Part shown: piece by piece, positions 36,105-47,355 of the stretch
Layout of the letters: the number at the start of each line of letters is the position of its first letter
Position numbering within the stretch: the stretch's first letter is position 1
NCBI RefSeq assembly: GCF_932294415.1
Contig: NC_065545.1
Location: 19,100,857-19,164,856, forward strand
From: Quercus robur
Taxonomy: Eukaryota > Streptophyta > Magnoliopsida > Fagales > Fagaceae
Length of the DNA stretch: 64,000 nucleotides
Direction of reading: 5' to 3'
The notes under the pieces: generated by a model
Database searches by the model: none
Seen by the model: only the letters and a program-made list of their open reading frames with translations
Told to the model about the DNA's origin: nothing
Made by a program: the position numbers and the translations under genes

Positions 36105-37174
36105 TGATGTATGCTATGGTGTGTACATGGCCAAACATTGCACACATAGTGGGAGTTGTGAGCAGATTCATGAGTAGGCTAAGAAAGCAGTATTGGGAGG
36201 CAGTCAAGTGGATTCTGAGATATCTGAAGGGTTCATCAGATACATGTTTTTGCTTCACAGGTGCAAGTTTGAAACTACAGGGTTATATAGATGCTGATTT
36301 TGCTGGTGATATTGATAGTAGAAAAAGTATTACTGGGTTTGTATTTACTTTGGGTGGTACAGCTATATCATAGGCCTCAAATCTACAAAAGATTGTCACT
36401 TTGTCTACTACAGAAGCTGAGTATGTTGTAGCAATTAAAGCTGGAAATGAGATGATTTGGCTACATGGTTTCTTGGATGAATTGGGTAAGAAGCAGGAGA
36501 TAGACATTCTACACAGTGACAATCTGTATGCAATCTTTCTTGCCAAAAATTTGGCTTTTCATTCAAAGTCGAAGCATATACAGACAAAATACCACTTTAT
36601 CTGTTACCTTATTAAAGATAAGCTAGTAATACTTGAGAAGATTTGTAGATCTAAGAACCCGACAGACATGTTGACTAAGGGTGTCATTACTGAGAAGGTG
36701 AAGCTGTGTGCAGCTTCAGTTGGCTTTCTAGCTTGAGGACAGGAGGATGAGTTGCAGGGATAAGGGATTGTTTTTTTGGAGGATCGCGGTTGATGTTGGT
36801 GATTGAACTAGTCTCCAAGTGGGAGATTTGTTGGGTTTTGTGAAGTCTAGTTTGATCCAGTTGACAACCCGACCTAACCCAAATAATGTTGCGCGGTTTT
36901 TTAATGGGAGATTTTCTAAGGCTTAGTTCATGGAGCGAAGACTTGGGCCGATAGGGTTTTTTTTTATGGTCGTCGTTCTTGAGAGACTGAAATATTGTAC
37001 TGCCGCACTTTGTATTTTTCCCTAATAATAGTAAAATCCTTGCAACTCCATAGACATAAGAAAATTGCCAAACCACATAAATACTGTCTTATGCGTGTGA
37101 TTTTTTTTTCTTTGACGTGTGTTTTCTCTATTTTTGTCTCTCACAGGTTAGGAATTTCAGGTTAATTCCCTACA
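36104..37174 (+). mobile_element. Ty1/copia 3' remnant with LTR (fossil)
   Basis: RNase H-region coding sequence (YIDADFAGDIDSRKSITGF; LSTTEAEYV) is followed by a polypurine tract (CAAGTGGGAGATT) and an LTR-like block of about 346 bp, at 36829-37174 (TGTTGGGT...CCCTACA). The 5' part of the element is missing. It is broken. It sits exactly between the two duplicated blocks. Confidence 0.82.
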
Positions 37175-37454
37175 ATCCTCTCACAGCATGTGGACCCTAC
37201 ATGATATGTAATTTCGATACATGGTATTAGGGGTGTGCAAAAAACCGAGGAACCGAAAGAACTAGCTGAAACCGACCAAACAATGTCCAAAATTTCAGTT
37301 TGGTTTTGGTGTGGTTCAGTTTCTGTTTCATTTTTCAAAAATCGAAATTTTCGGTTTCGGTTTCGGTTTCAGTGCTAGATTTTTTCAACCCGAAACCGAC
37401 TGAACCAACCGATATATATATATATATATATTTATTTATTTAACTTAAATACAT

Positions 37455-37535
37455 AACTGATTAGTGGCTGAGTGGTATGCTCCGTGCGGTTTAGCTAGTT
37501 GATCCGAGGTTCGAGCCTTTGTGTGGGACATGAGT
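37455..37535 (+). repeat. tRNA-like segment inside the outer hAT
   Basis: TGGCTGAGTGGTATGC resembles a Pol III A box and GAGGTTCGAGCC a B box, about 40 bp apart. It does not fold as a full tRNA by eye, so a SINE head or captured tRNA piece is more likely than a gene. Confidence 0.4.
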
Positions 37536-38726
37536 ATTTTTTTGCTATTTAATTTTTTAAAACCCTAGTAGTAGCATAAATATGGAAATACCCCTGTTTA
37601 TTCTTCCCTTTTCTTTTCTTCAGTTTCCCTTTTCTTTTCTTCAACCGCCCCCTTCCCCATTTTTTTCTCTCAATTTTTTCTCTATCTCTCTCTACCCTTC
37701 TCGCTTCAATTTTTTCTCTTTACCCTTCGGTCCTTCCCTAATTTTCTCTCTGGTCTCTGCGTTCAGCCACCTCACTCTTTTCTTTTCTTTTCGTTCTTTA
37801 AGTCCCATGGACCATGGCCATGCCTTTCTCTTCTCTCTAAGTCACATATCTCTGTTCTATCTTCAATTTAGATTGAAAAATCACTACAGAGACATGGAGG
37901 TAGGCGCAAGCATAGGAATGGCAACGGGCCGGGTTCGGGCTGGGTTTTTGCATACTCGGACCCGCGACCTGGACCCAGCCCGATTATTAATCGGGTTTTT
38001 TTTCCAGGGCCCAGACCCGCCTCGCCGGCCCCGTTTAGTCGCTTGGGCCCAACCAATTTTTTTTTTAAGCCCATTAAGATTTTTTTGCCAGATTCAAGCC
38101 CATTAAGATTTTTTTGTATTAAGATTTTTGGCATTTGGGCCATGTTATATAGCAGCCAAATCAATCCAAATCGTAGGTTAATCATAAATCAATAAATCAC
38201 CTGTTAATTATACATCTATAAATCAATAAATCATAACTAAAATCACCAGCTAAACATAAAAATAAAATAAATCCAACAAGTCCAAGAACTAAGTATCACA
38301 AGTCCAACAAGTTCAAGAAATTAAAAAGTTACAAAATAAATCCCACAAGTTTAAGAAATTAAAAAGGCTAAGAAATTACAAAATGTCTTATCCTCCACAA
38401 ACCAACAAATTAAAAAGGCTAAGAAATTACAAAAGGCTAAAAAGGCTTAGAATAATTACAAACTAACAAATTAATCCAACAAGTCTAAGAAATTAAAAAG
38501 ACTACTAAATTAATACAAAATGTCTAATCATCCACAATTGTGACACAACTCCCATCCTCTTCATTAGGCTTCCCATCATCAAGAATTGATTGAAGTGTAC
38601 AATCTCCAGACATAGTTGTAGAACCTACAACAACAATGAATTAAAAAATGGAATAAACTTCATCAAATTGTAACTAGCAAATATAAAAATACAATTTTGA
38701 TTTTATAAATAGAAATTAGACAATTG

Positions 38727-40882
38727 CTAACCGTTGATATTACTCCATAACCAATTCTGAGCACACATCATTGCCTCTATAGTTTTGGGATGTAGCCTAC
38801 TACGGTGTGGACTTAAAAGTCTCCCACTAGTGCTAAAGGCAGATTCTAAAGCAACAGTTGTGACAGGAATGGCTAAAATATCTCTTGCAATCCTTTGTAA
38901 AGTAGGATACTTGAGACCATTACTTTTCCACCATCCCAAAATATCAAAATCTTCACTCCTTTTCAACACTCCCTCATCAATGAAATGATCAAATTCCATT
39001 CTAGCACTCCCATGTTTCTTTGAACTACTTGACCTATTGTTCACAAACAAATCAAAAGATGACATTGCCCCACTCAACCTAAACTTCATTTGTGCCATAG
39101 GGCTTAAAGTACTTGCAGGAATATGAGAACTTCCTTCATTATTTACAGGGGACTCATCTATATCTCCATACTCATCAAGCAAATCATAACAAGATTCTTA
39201 ATTTTTTCAATCTCCAAATCAGAATTATCACCACAAATGTTAGGATAATAAAACTCTAATAACTTCATCTTATATCTTGGATCTAAGATAGCAGCAATAG
39301 TCATAACAACACTAACATTAGCTCAATAAGAATTAAATTTAGCAAGCATGCTTTCTGTCATCGTACTTATCATCTCATTTGAAGACAAACTCTATTCATT
39401 CAATGCAATTTTCAACTCACACACCAAAGTAAAATACATATTAGTTGTGGGGTACTTACGACCAAAGAAAAACTCATTTGCACTATAAAACAACTCCAAC
39501 CTCCCACAAATATCTTTGGCTAACTCCTAATCATAATCATATGGTAAACAAGTATAAGATATTTCACGTTTAGCCAAACGTGAGAAAACATCTTTATAAA
39601 TCAATGCAGTAAAAAGCATTAAGTAAGTTGAATTTCGACGAGTTTTACAATCTAAGACTAACTCTTTGGTGCATTGAACACGTAATTGACGTGCATTTTC
39701 TTCAAATTTTTGCCTCATTTTTGGTGATTCAGTCCAATAAATCACACTATTACGAATCTTTTCAATACCATCACCAATAAGAGACAACTCATCTTGAACA
39801 ATCAAATTCAAAATATGTGCAGTACACATCATATGCAACATAGACCCATCCAACATAAGAGAACTAGTATCAAGCTTATTCAAGAGAAGTCTTATCATGA
39901 TATCATTAGCACTACAATTATGAATAGTTATTGTGGACAACTTCCTATCAATGTTCCACTCTAAAAAACAATCAACAAGGACTTCAGGAAGGACATCTTT
40001 CATGTGTGGAGAAGGAACATAAACAAACCTAGAAAAATAATATGAATAATTATAACATAACTCAGTAAACATTCTAAATGTAAAGTCTTTAACATTCAAT
40101 TTATAGATAAAAAAATTACCTTAAAACCCGGCTTTGCAACGTCCAAGTATGATCAATAAAATGAGCGGTAATGACCATAAACTCTCTCTTTTTGTTACTT
40201 GAAGTTCACATATCAGTTGTAATTGTCATCCTACTTCCATTCTTGTCCGTCATTTTCAAAGCTTTCTCCCTCTCATTATCATAGATTTTAAGAATGTCAC
40301 TCTTCAAAGTATTTCTTGTGACAAGTTTAAACATAGGTTGAAGATCAGCCACAAATTCTTTAAACCCAATATGGTCAATCATTAAAAGGGGATATTCATG
40401 TAGGATGACCATACGAGCAAGCTTATTCCTCACTCTAACTTGATCAAATTGGTAAGTATTCAAACTCATAGTTCCATCCACCTTATTTTGTTGTTTAATT
40501 AAGACTTGTTATCACATATCCCTTATTTCTTTAAACTTCATCCGTGGACATCTTGCTAAATGATTACGCAAATGAGTTGTACCTTGGCTAGACTCACCCA
40601 AGTAAAGTTTGTTACAATGATGGCATTGGGATTTAACTTTTCCATCAACTTTCTTCCTTGTAAAATGAGACCAAACATCTGAGGTAGTCTTTTCTTTTTT
40701 TTACTTGTATCCAAGTCCTCATTTGTAGGCTCTTGCTCTCCCTCTGTCCCTTCTTGTTCCTCTACCTCTAAGTCTTCTCTCACTAAGTCCACCGTCGGGG
40801 ATTTCGGATTCCTAATTGGTTCAGAAGTTTGGGAGTTAGAATCAAAACAAATTATCACAAATTTATTATTACACATACTCAT
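38727..40882 (-). pseudogene. hAT transposase (RICESLEEPER/DAYSLEEPER type), decayed
   Basis: On the minus strand in order: a BED-type zinc finger near 40660-40540 (CHHC...HLRNH), an N-terminal domain (40481-40206), the catalytic-core region (40099-39527, with NIDRKLSTITIHNC and HMMCTAHILNLIVQ), and the C-terminal dimerisation domain (39182-38727, with YPTLQRIARDILAIP, ESAFSTSGR). The frame is broken: the BED finger lies out of frame with its upstream part, an in-frame TGA near 40205 replaces a Trp expected in the family, and further stops lie near 39180-39500. It is not expected to make active transposase. Confidence 0.88.
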
Positions 40883-40977
40883 TGATTAATAGGCACAAAT
40901 TCATAATTACACAGATTCACAAATTCTATCAACGCAATCATAATTAAACATAATTAACTACAAATCCAAACACTTAC

Positions 40978-41118
40978 TCGTTGTTTAATGGTGATCCTGA
41001 GGGTGAGCTGCCAGGCGACAATGGCGAGGGTGATCATGAAAATGGCGAAGGAGACCGCATAGTTGGCAAGGGACAACGTCCCTTTCTCAAGGGAGAGCCA
41101 CTTGGCGAGGAAGACCAT
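40978..41118 (-). CDS. Putative first exon inside the hAT: 47-codon membrane-segment peptide
   Basis: ATG at 41118 opens 47 codons that run exactly into a strong donor, CGA|GTAAGT, at 40978. The peptide starts MVFLAKWLSLEKGTLSLANY, followed by one hydrophobic segment (AVSFAIFMITLAIVAW). The exon is visibly more GC-rich than the surrounding hAT. It may be the element's own first coding exon or a captured host exon that drives a chimeric transcript. I do not recognise the protein. Confidence 0.5.
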
Positions 41119-42414
41119 ATTTATTTGTGTCTGTGTTTGTGTCTTCCATCTCCGTTTTAGGATCTGCATTCCCAACAAACACAAAAAACAAACAATTTCT
41201 TCCATTAAACAAACTATGCAGAAATGAGGGAAATAACAGGGGAACAGAATGCTTTGAGACTTGAATCAGGTGAAAGATATGTGTACAAAAATTCACTACC
41301 ATATTTCACACTTAGTTTCACTGATTTCAACATCCCCAATGTATTACTTATCATCAAATCCAATCCTAATTACCAAACAAACAAAATCTCCATATATATA
41401 TATATATATATATATATAGAGGGTCCTGACTCTTATTAGAAGCAACACAGCACTTCAATCCAATATTTGAGCCATGTGTTTGACATTTTTTCAAGTCATT
41501 TTCACCAATCAACTAAACTATGTCTTTCTGCTACATGAAGCCTGACATTCTTTAATGTTTTTAGGGGCCTTGATCTCAGTTTAAAAACTTAAATCACACT
41601 CACATTAAACTCACTTCCATCCTCTTTTATTTGAACAATATCATGGCATTAAAATTCTGCCAGACCAAGAAATAAGAGAGAATATTCTGAAGTAATGGAG
41701 CAGTGCACTTGTATTTGCAAAACACTTTTTAATACCAAAAAAATGCAACCAGGTAAATGTATATACGCAAAACAATAACCAAAAGGTGCAACTAGTTGTA
41801 TGCACATGAAACTTTACAAGTTGACCGATTGCAATTTTGAGAGCAAACCAAGATCTACATGGGAAGCACCTAAACCTTTGCAATTTGGTCCTAAAGCACA
41901 ATCTACAACTAAACAGACTTTTTACTTAATATTTACATGCATTGGAAACAATTTTTTCTCCAAATTAACTGCTCAAGCATATGACTTTATCAAACCCAAG
42001 TTGTATAGAAACTTCTCTGATCTAGATCGAAAGATATTACCCAAAGAGAATCTCACTGAATAATTTTAGTAAAAGGTGGCACAACATAAACAAATGGCAA
42101 TTACCCAATTCAAACATAAATATCAACAAATACACTTAGAACACACACACACAAAACAGAGCATCATACCTCATCATCAATCATCCAAATTTTCACACAC
42201 ATCTCATCATATCACATAATAAAAACTACCCAATTTTGGGTAGAGGAAAACCGAAACAGAAAAACTGAAACCAATTCAAACATAAAAACTACCCAATTTT
42301 CACACACATCTCAAAGTTCGTGATTACAAATGGCAATTTGGTACCTTCGGTTTTGCTTGCCGAAACTTCAATCGGTCCTGAGGAAGAGTGAGGCCGTGAG
42401 AGTGAGAAGGCGAG

Positions 42415-42560
42415 GGAGGCGTGACTGAGCTGAAATGAGGGAGTGTCAGAGTGTCGGAGTAAGGGAGTAAGGGAGTGTCGGAGTGAGCTAAAATGAGGGA
42501 CTGAGCTGAGGGAAAGGGAGTGTCGGAGTGAGGGAGTGTCGGACTGAGCTGAGGGAGGCG
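42415..42560. repeat. GAGGGAGTGTCG minisatellite near the inner hAT end
   Basis: Irregular repeats of GGGAGTGTCGGAGTGAG and CTGAGCTGAGGGA inside the 5' subterminal part of the inner hAT. Confidence 0.75.
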
Positions 42561-44057
42561 AGGGAGGTTGAAGAAATGAGGGATTACCGGATTAGGGTTA
42601 GATTATAGGTATATATATATATAGGGTATTTTTGTAATTTAGGGTAACGGGTTTTTAAACGGGCCGAGTTTCGGGCCGGGTCTCGAGTTTTTTTCATAAA
42701 ACCTGGACCCGACCCGAACCGGCTTTGGGTTTTTTTTTTAAACCCATACCCGACCCTATTCCTAATCAGACTGGGTAAAACCCGGCCCATTAGGGTCGGG
42801 CCAGGCCGGGTACCCGCAAGTCGAGCAAAAATTGCCATCCCTACTCAAGCATGGGGGTAGGCTCCTGCTATGGTGCAGCAACGGTAAAGTTCAAAATATT
42901 TTCAATTTTTTGTTGGAGTCTATGTGTAATACTGTAAATTGTTGAACAAATATTGTTGGAAGTTTTTCTTTCTTTGTCATTCTTATTTGTTCAACAGCTC
43001 TCTCTGTTGCTCTATTACTTTTTTTTTTAATATGTGATTTTTTTATATGTGGGTAGGCTCTTTGGAAAACCGAAAACCGACCGAAACTGACTGAAATCGA
43101 TATACACCGAAACCGATTGATTTCCAGTCATTTCGGTCGGTTTCGGTTGAGAATTTCACAAACCGAAATATTCGGTTTTGGTTGGCCATACCCATACAAA
43201 CCGACCAAAACCGAACCGAGCACACCCCTACATGGTATACATTTTATTGTAGGTCACTCACAAGTCACATGTGAGCTTCACTAGTGCATGGAACCCACCA
43301 TGTTGTGAGAAAACACAACATATACAGCGAGTACAAGATATCCTTTCACAAACTATACGCCTTACAATCAAAGAACTACTAAACAAACTCTTTCCCTTCG
43401 CTAAAGAGACAACACCCTGGACACAAACCTAGCTCTAATCAAATTAATTAGAACATCACAAGAAGATCAGAGCATTTTGTAGGACAGTTGAACACCCTCC
43501 TAAACACAATTATGGCTTTGAAGTAAATATCTTACATGTAATCATTTCAAATCCACATATTAATATTTCTTAAATCTATTCATAAATTTCTTTAACAAAA
43601 CAATTAATTCATCCATTCATACTTAATGTAAGTCATTTAGAACAATTAAAAACTGAAATCAAAATCCTTCCCTTCAAAACTTCTATACCAAAAAAAAAAA
43701 AAAAAAAAAAACACCATTAATAAAATGATTTCAGTATGCCTAGTATTACCAGTTTACCACTTACCAGCTAGACATGTAGTTTGTAGATTGAAGAAGAGGG
43801 TTCAATTCAAATAGGTTCGGAATCACCAAACCCAAATAAGGGCCATCTTTGTTGGCCTTAGGTATCATTTTCTGTGTCTGTGCTGTCAATGCAACATTTC
43901 CTTGTGCATTAAGCAGCATGAGAACAAAGAGAAACACATGAAACTCTCAAATCTACCATTTTTGTGTGAGAGAGAGAGCAAGAGAGAGAGAAGGAATGGT
44001 GAGTTAAAAGAGCTAGCTAGCTAGGAAACCAAAGTGAGAGCAGAGAGAAACACACAT

Positions 44058-44455
44058 AGGGTGAATTTGGATGTTGCTGAAAACTGAAAGTTTAGTGCAT
44101 TTTGCTTTTTCTGTGGATCTCGTGCACTGTTCACGGGACCTACAAGTACAGAATTTAGCAAATTTTATGTTAAAATTGGGTCCCACAGCACTATTCACAC
44201 ATTTAAAAATTATTTTGCTACAGTGTTTTTAGTTTTCAGCAATAAACAGTATTCAAATGGTTAGGATGAAAAATGAAAATTATTTCATTATTCAGCTTAA
44301 TTTTGCTATTATTCATGGGCCCTACTGTACTTTTTGGCACTATTTATGGGTCCTATTATACTATTTTAACTAACTTTTACCTTTATCTACAGTACTTTAA
44401 GTAATAATTTTTCAATTTAAGTAAAATAAGTGGTATCCAAACACACCCATAATAA
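44058..44455. repeat. MITE related to the 16.6-17.8 kb cluster
   Basis: Starts GGGTGAATTTGGATG and ends GGTATCCAAACACACCC, which pair as inverted repeats. It shares GGGTCCCACAGCACTATTCAC and TTTAAAAATTATTTTGCTACAG with the intronic cluster. Confidence 0.7.
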
Positions 44456-44576
44456 CGAGTTCAATGAACTTGTTTGATGACTAGTCTTTTGGTACCGCCC
44501 ATACGTTATTGTCCTTGGTGCAGGTCATTTTTTTTATTATTGTTTAATATCAATATATTAATTAAAAAAAAAGTGA

Positions 44577-44692
44577 ATTTCAATTAGTTCAACCGGTAAA
44601 GTCTTTAATGGTTGAATAAGAGATCTGGGATTGATATCTTGATTTGATGATAAAGAATATTTATCAGGAACGAACGTCATATGTTAAAAGTC

Positions 44693-44700
<8 letters not shown>
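44577..44700 (+). repeat. Degenerate plant SINE
   Basis: AATTAGTTCAACCGGTAAAG (A-box-like), then GAGATCTGGGATTGATA (decayed B box), then GATGATAAAGA...ATCAGGAACGAACGTCAT, the conserved body of a common plant SINE group. It ends in a (TA)n tract at about 44698-44727. Confidence 0.55.
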
Positions 44701-44732
<32 letters not shown>

Positions 44733-45407
44733 TTATTTTAAAAAAAAAAATTTGTTTTGCCCATCTCCTCCGGTCGCCCAACTTTTCTAACTATTCTCCT
44801 TTATGGCTTGGTCAATAAAATATTTATTCAAAAAAAAAATTGTTTTATCAATATATAGGATATATAACTGATTATTATATATATATATAGTGTGGAAGTT
44901 GATATCAATTGCGAGAAATTTTAAGAATATTGATAAGACAAAGTAATGAAATCAGACAATTTGATTAGATTCATTAATAGAATAATCTTTGTTTATGAAA
45001 ATGACTATTTATATTATTAATAAATTATAAATATAATTTGATAACTTAGGATATTATTTACAAATTTATTACACAATAAAATACCAAGTTTATATAATAT
45101 ATTTTTAGGGAAAAATTAACAAATGCCTTAAAGGCATCTGTTAGTAAAACATTTTAAGAAATTTTTTATGAGAAAAGAAAAAAAAAATTAATATTTTAGC
45201 AATCTTTTCAATTTCCCATGACAATTTCCTTCTCTTATTATGTGCTAATAACAGCCTTTTCAATTTCCCATAATATTTTAACTTGTGATACCACTCATAT
45301 CAATTTTCTATAACAATTGATCTTTGATTTTCTTAAAATTTTGCAAGCATAAAGGATATAGTAAGAATGTGCAATCCAACGGTTGGATTTTCAAAATTCA
45401 CACTTAG

Positions 45408-45612
45408 GATCTATTTGAGATTCGCTTATTTTGTTGAAACTAAAAACTTTTTGCTGAAAGTACTGTACATAAAGGTAAATGTTAGTTGAAATGGTACAGT
45501 GAGACTCATGAATAATACCAAAAAGTGCAGTGAGAGCCATAAATAGTAGCAAAAATAAGCTGAATAATAAAATAAGTTGACAAAAAATAAGTTAGCCAAA
45601 CAAACACTTAGT
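45408..45612. repeat. Short MITE related to 44058-44455
   Basis: Inverted ends TTAGGATCTATTTGAGATTCGC and AGTTAGCCAAACAAACACTTAG, with internal AAATGGTACAGTGAGACTCATG. Confidence 0.55.
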
Positions 45613-47355
45613 ATAAAGATATATGAAGAGTTTGAAGTTTGGAGAGAAACTTTGTTTCATTTTCATAGAAAATGATTTTTTTTTTTCTAGAAAATGCTAG
45701 GAAATGGTTTCAAGCCTTAAAAAAAAAAACAAAATCTCATGCTACATAATGGGCTTGTCTATTTGAAAAGCTTTGAAATATTAAAATGGGCTTAGGCGTT
45801 TAAATAATTCGGAGGATTAAAATGGACTTGAAAGAGAAACTTTTAGAAACTGGAAGTGGGTTGGGCCTAAGCCGAAGACTCATTTTTCTCACATACCCAG
45901 CTTAATGATGGGAGTTTACTTCCCGCCAAATTATTTTTCTCTATGAACTCCTATTCACCTGTTAGTTCCTCCTTTTAACTGAACTTCAAAGAAGAAAAAC
46001 CCATTCCTCTAATTCTTGCTTGGCTGAATAACCAAAAAAAATTTCCTTCTCTTTTACATTTTTTCTTGTGAAAATTTAGAGGGAGTTTGAACCTTATTTT
46101 GGGCTGAGACTTGAGAGCTATCTTAGTGTTTTTCTCTTGTTCTAACCCAATTTTGTTGTTTGGCTCCTTTCCTTTTGCTTTTGATTTCAAGTTGAAAATT
46201 TGAAGATTTTGTTTCCAATTTCTTGCCTTTTTGCTTTCTCAACAATCTCCATGAACTCCTCATCTTCCCATTCCCAAATTTCCTCTCCCATTGATCCAAA
46301 AAAGAGGTAGAACAAGAAGTATGTTCTTCCTACTGTCCAATAAGAGCATGGACTGCTACAAGATTCGACAAATCACCGGTTCTATCTACCTAGCTAGGAT
46401 TGGGGTGAGTGATTAATCTATTATCATCATCTACTCTATCAGCTCAATGCAACACAACACCTAAGCGAAGAGAATCGAGTACTAAGAAGTAGTTACTAAT
46501 TCAAAAGCTAATAAGCAATATTTCTGTACTTATCCTGACATCTCACACAAAGCGAAAGTAGGCAGGCAGAATTTTCCAGCCTCTACATGCCTTTCTGCAG
46601 TAGCTAAATTAACTACATTTATTGGTTGGAACTTAGGAGGTTCCTTCGTGAGAGATGTAACAAATTTTAACATGCTTATTAAAATCAAAGGCGAAACAAC
46701 AAACCAAATCAACAAAATTCAGTTCCACAATTTCAAAAGCGGCATGCTTAAATTCAAGTCATTTCAGGGACACCATAGCCACAATGGGCTTCACCAAATG
46801 AATACTCTTTACATACATTTCATGTGCAAGAACTAACTGAATTATCAAATACAGCCCAAGAACTAACAACATAATTTCACAATTTGGTCAGAACAAACAG
46901 CCAACAATGCCCTTTCAATGCCACTCAGCTATGCAAAGTTCTTAAAAGATCTCACTTTTCTGGAGAAACAACAATCGAGAAGAGTATAATATTTTCAACA
47001 ATAAAAAAAAAAAATTAAAAAAAAAATTATAAGAAGCATGGGACAGTACAAAATAAACACACACGACACAATACCTTAAAATTTAAAAACAAAAACCTCA
47101 GTTCATTACATAGGAATGGGGAACTTAAATCTTCATTAAACCAAATTGAAGGTTCAAGGGCCATATGATCCCTTTCTGAAACAGATGTACACCTTGATTG
47201 GAAGTGGAACACAGTCCGTTCTCTTTCTCTCCAACCATTGATTCCTTACAATCCATATCAGACAGAAATCACAAGATTATATATAAATTGCAGAATACAT
47301 TAACAAAGTTCAACAAAACAGATAATCCCGTTCTCCATTCAAAGCTCTTTCTTTC
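45613..47355. other. Intergenic stretch and 3' flank of the ankyrin gene
   Basis: AT-rich with short poly-A runs near 47005-47030. The part next to 47355 should include the 3' UTR of the minus-strand ankyrin gene. No further coding region is supported. Confidence 0.45.

Larger units (their letters stand above)
37913..42843 (-). mobile_element. Inner hAT element, RICESLEEPER-like, 4.9 kb
   Basis: Ends TAGGAATGGCAA and, as reverse complement, TAGGGATGGCAA, the classic plant hAT terminus. Flanking 8-bp duplications CGCAAGCA (37905-37912) and CTCAAGCA (42844-42851) differ at one base. Both ends carry GGGCCGGGTTCGGGC-type subterminal motifs. It encodes a decayed transposase on the minus strand and is inserted into the outer hAT. 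Confidence 0.92.
37228..43230. mobile_element. Outer hAT element (interrupted)
   Basis: The inverted ends TAGGGGTGTGC / GCACACCCCTA are flanked by perfect 8-bp duplications CATGGTAT (37220-37227, 43231-43238). Subterminal sequence is rich in TCGGTTTCGGTTT and its complement at the two ends. Without the inner element it is only about 1.07 kb and shows no transposase, so it was non-autonomous. Copy A of the duplication provides an uninterrupted site. Confidence 0.92.
37175..44024. repeat. Duplicated block, copy B, interrupted by nested hATs
   Basis: 37175-37227 and 43231-44024 together match 35262-36104. Exon 1 of the bark-storage-like gene is recognisable on the minus strand at about 43970-43770 (translation similar to ALTAQTQKMIPKANKDG). 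It lacks an intact start region and carries small deletions, so it is a non-functional fragment. Confidence 0.88.

Noticed and set aside
37455-37535. Possible tRNA gene (A-box and B-box-like motifs)
   Set aside because: No full cloverleaf or acceptor stem by eye and it lies inside a hAT; listed only as a tRNA-like repeat.
45975-46330. Possible short gene near CTCCATGAACTCCTCATC
   Set aside because: Short frames with stops on both strands, no family match and no splice structure.
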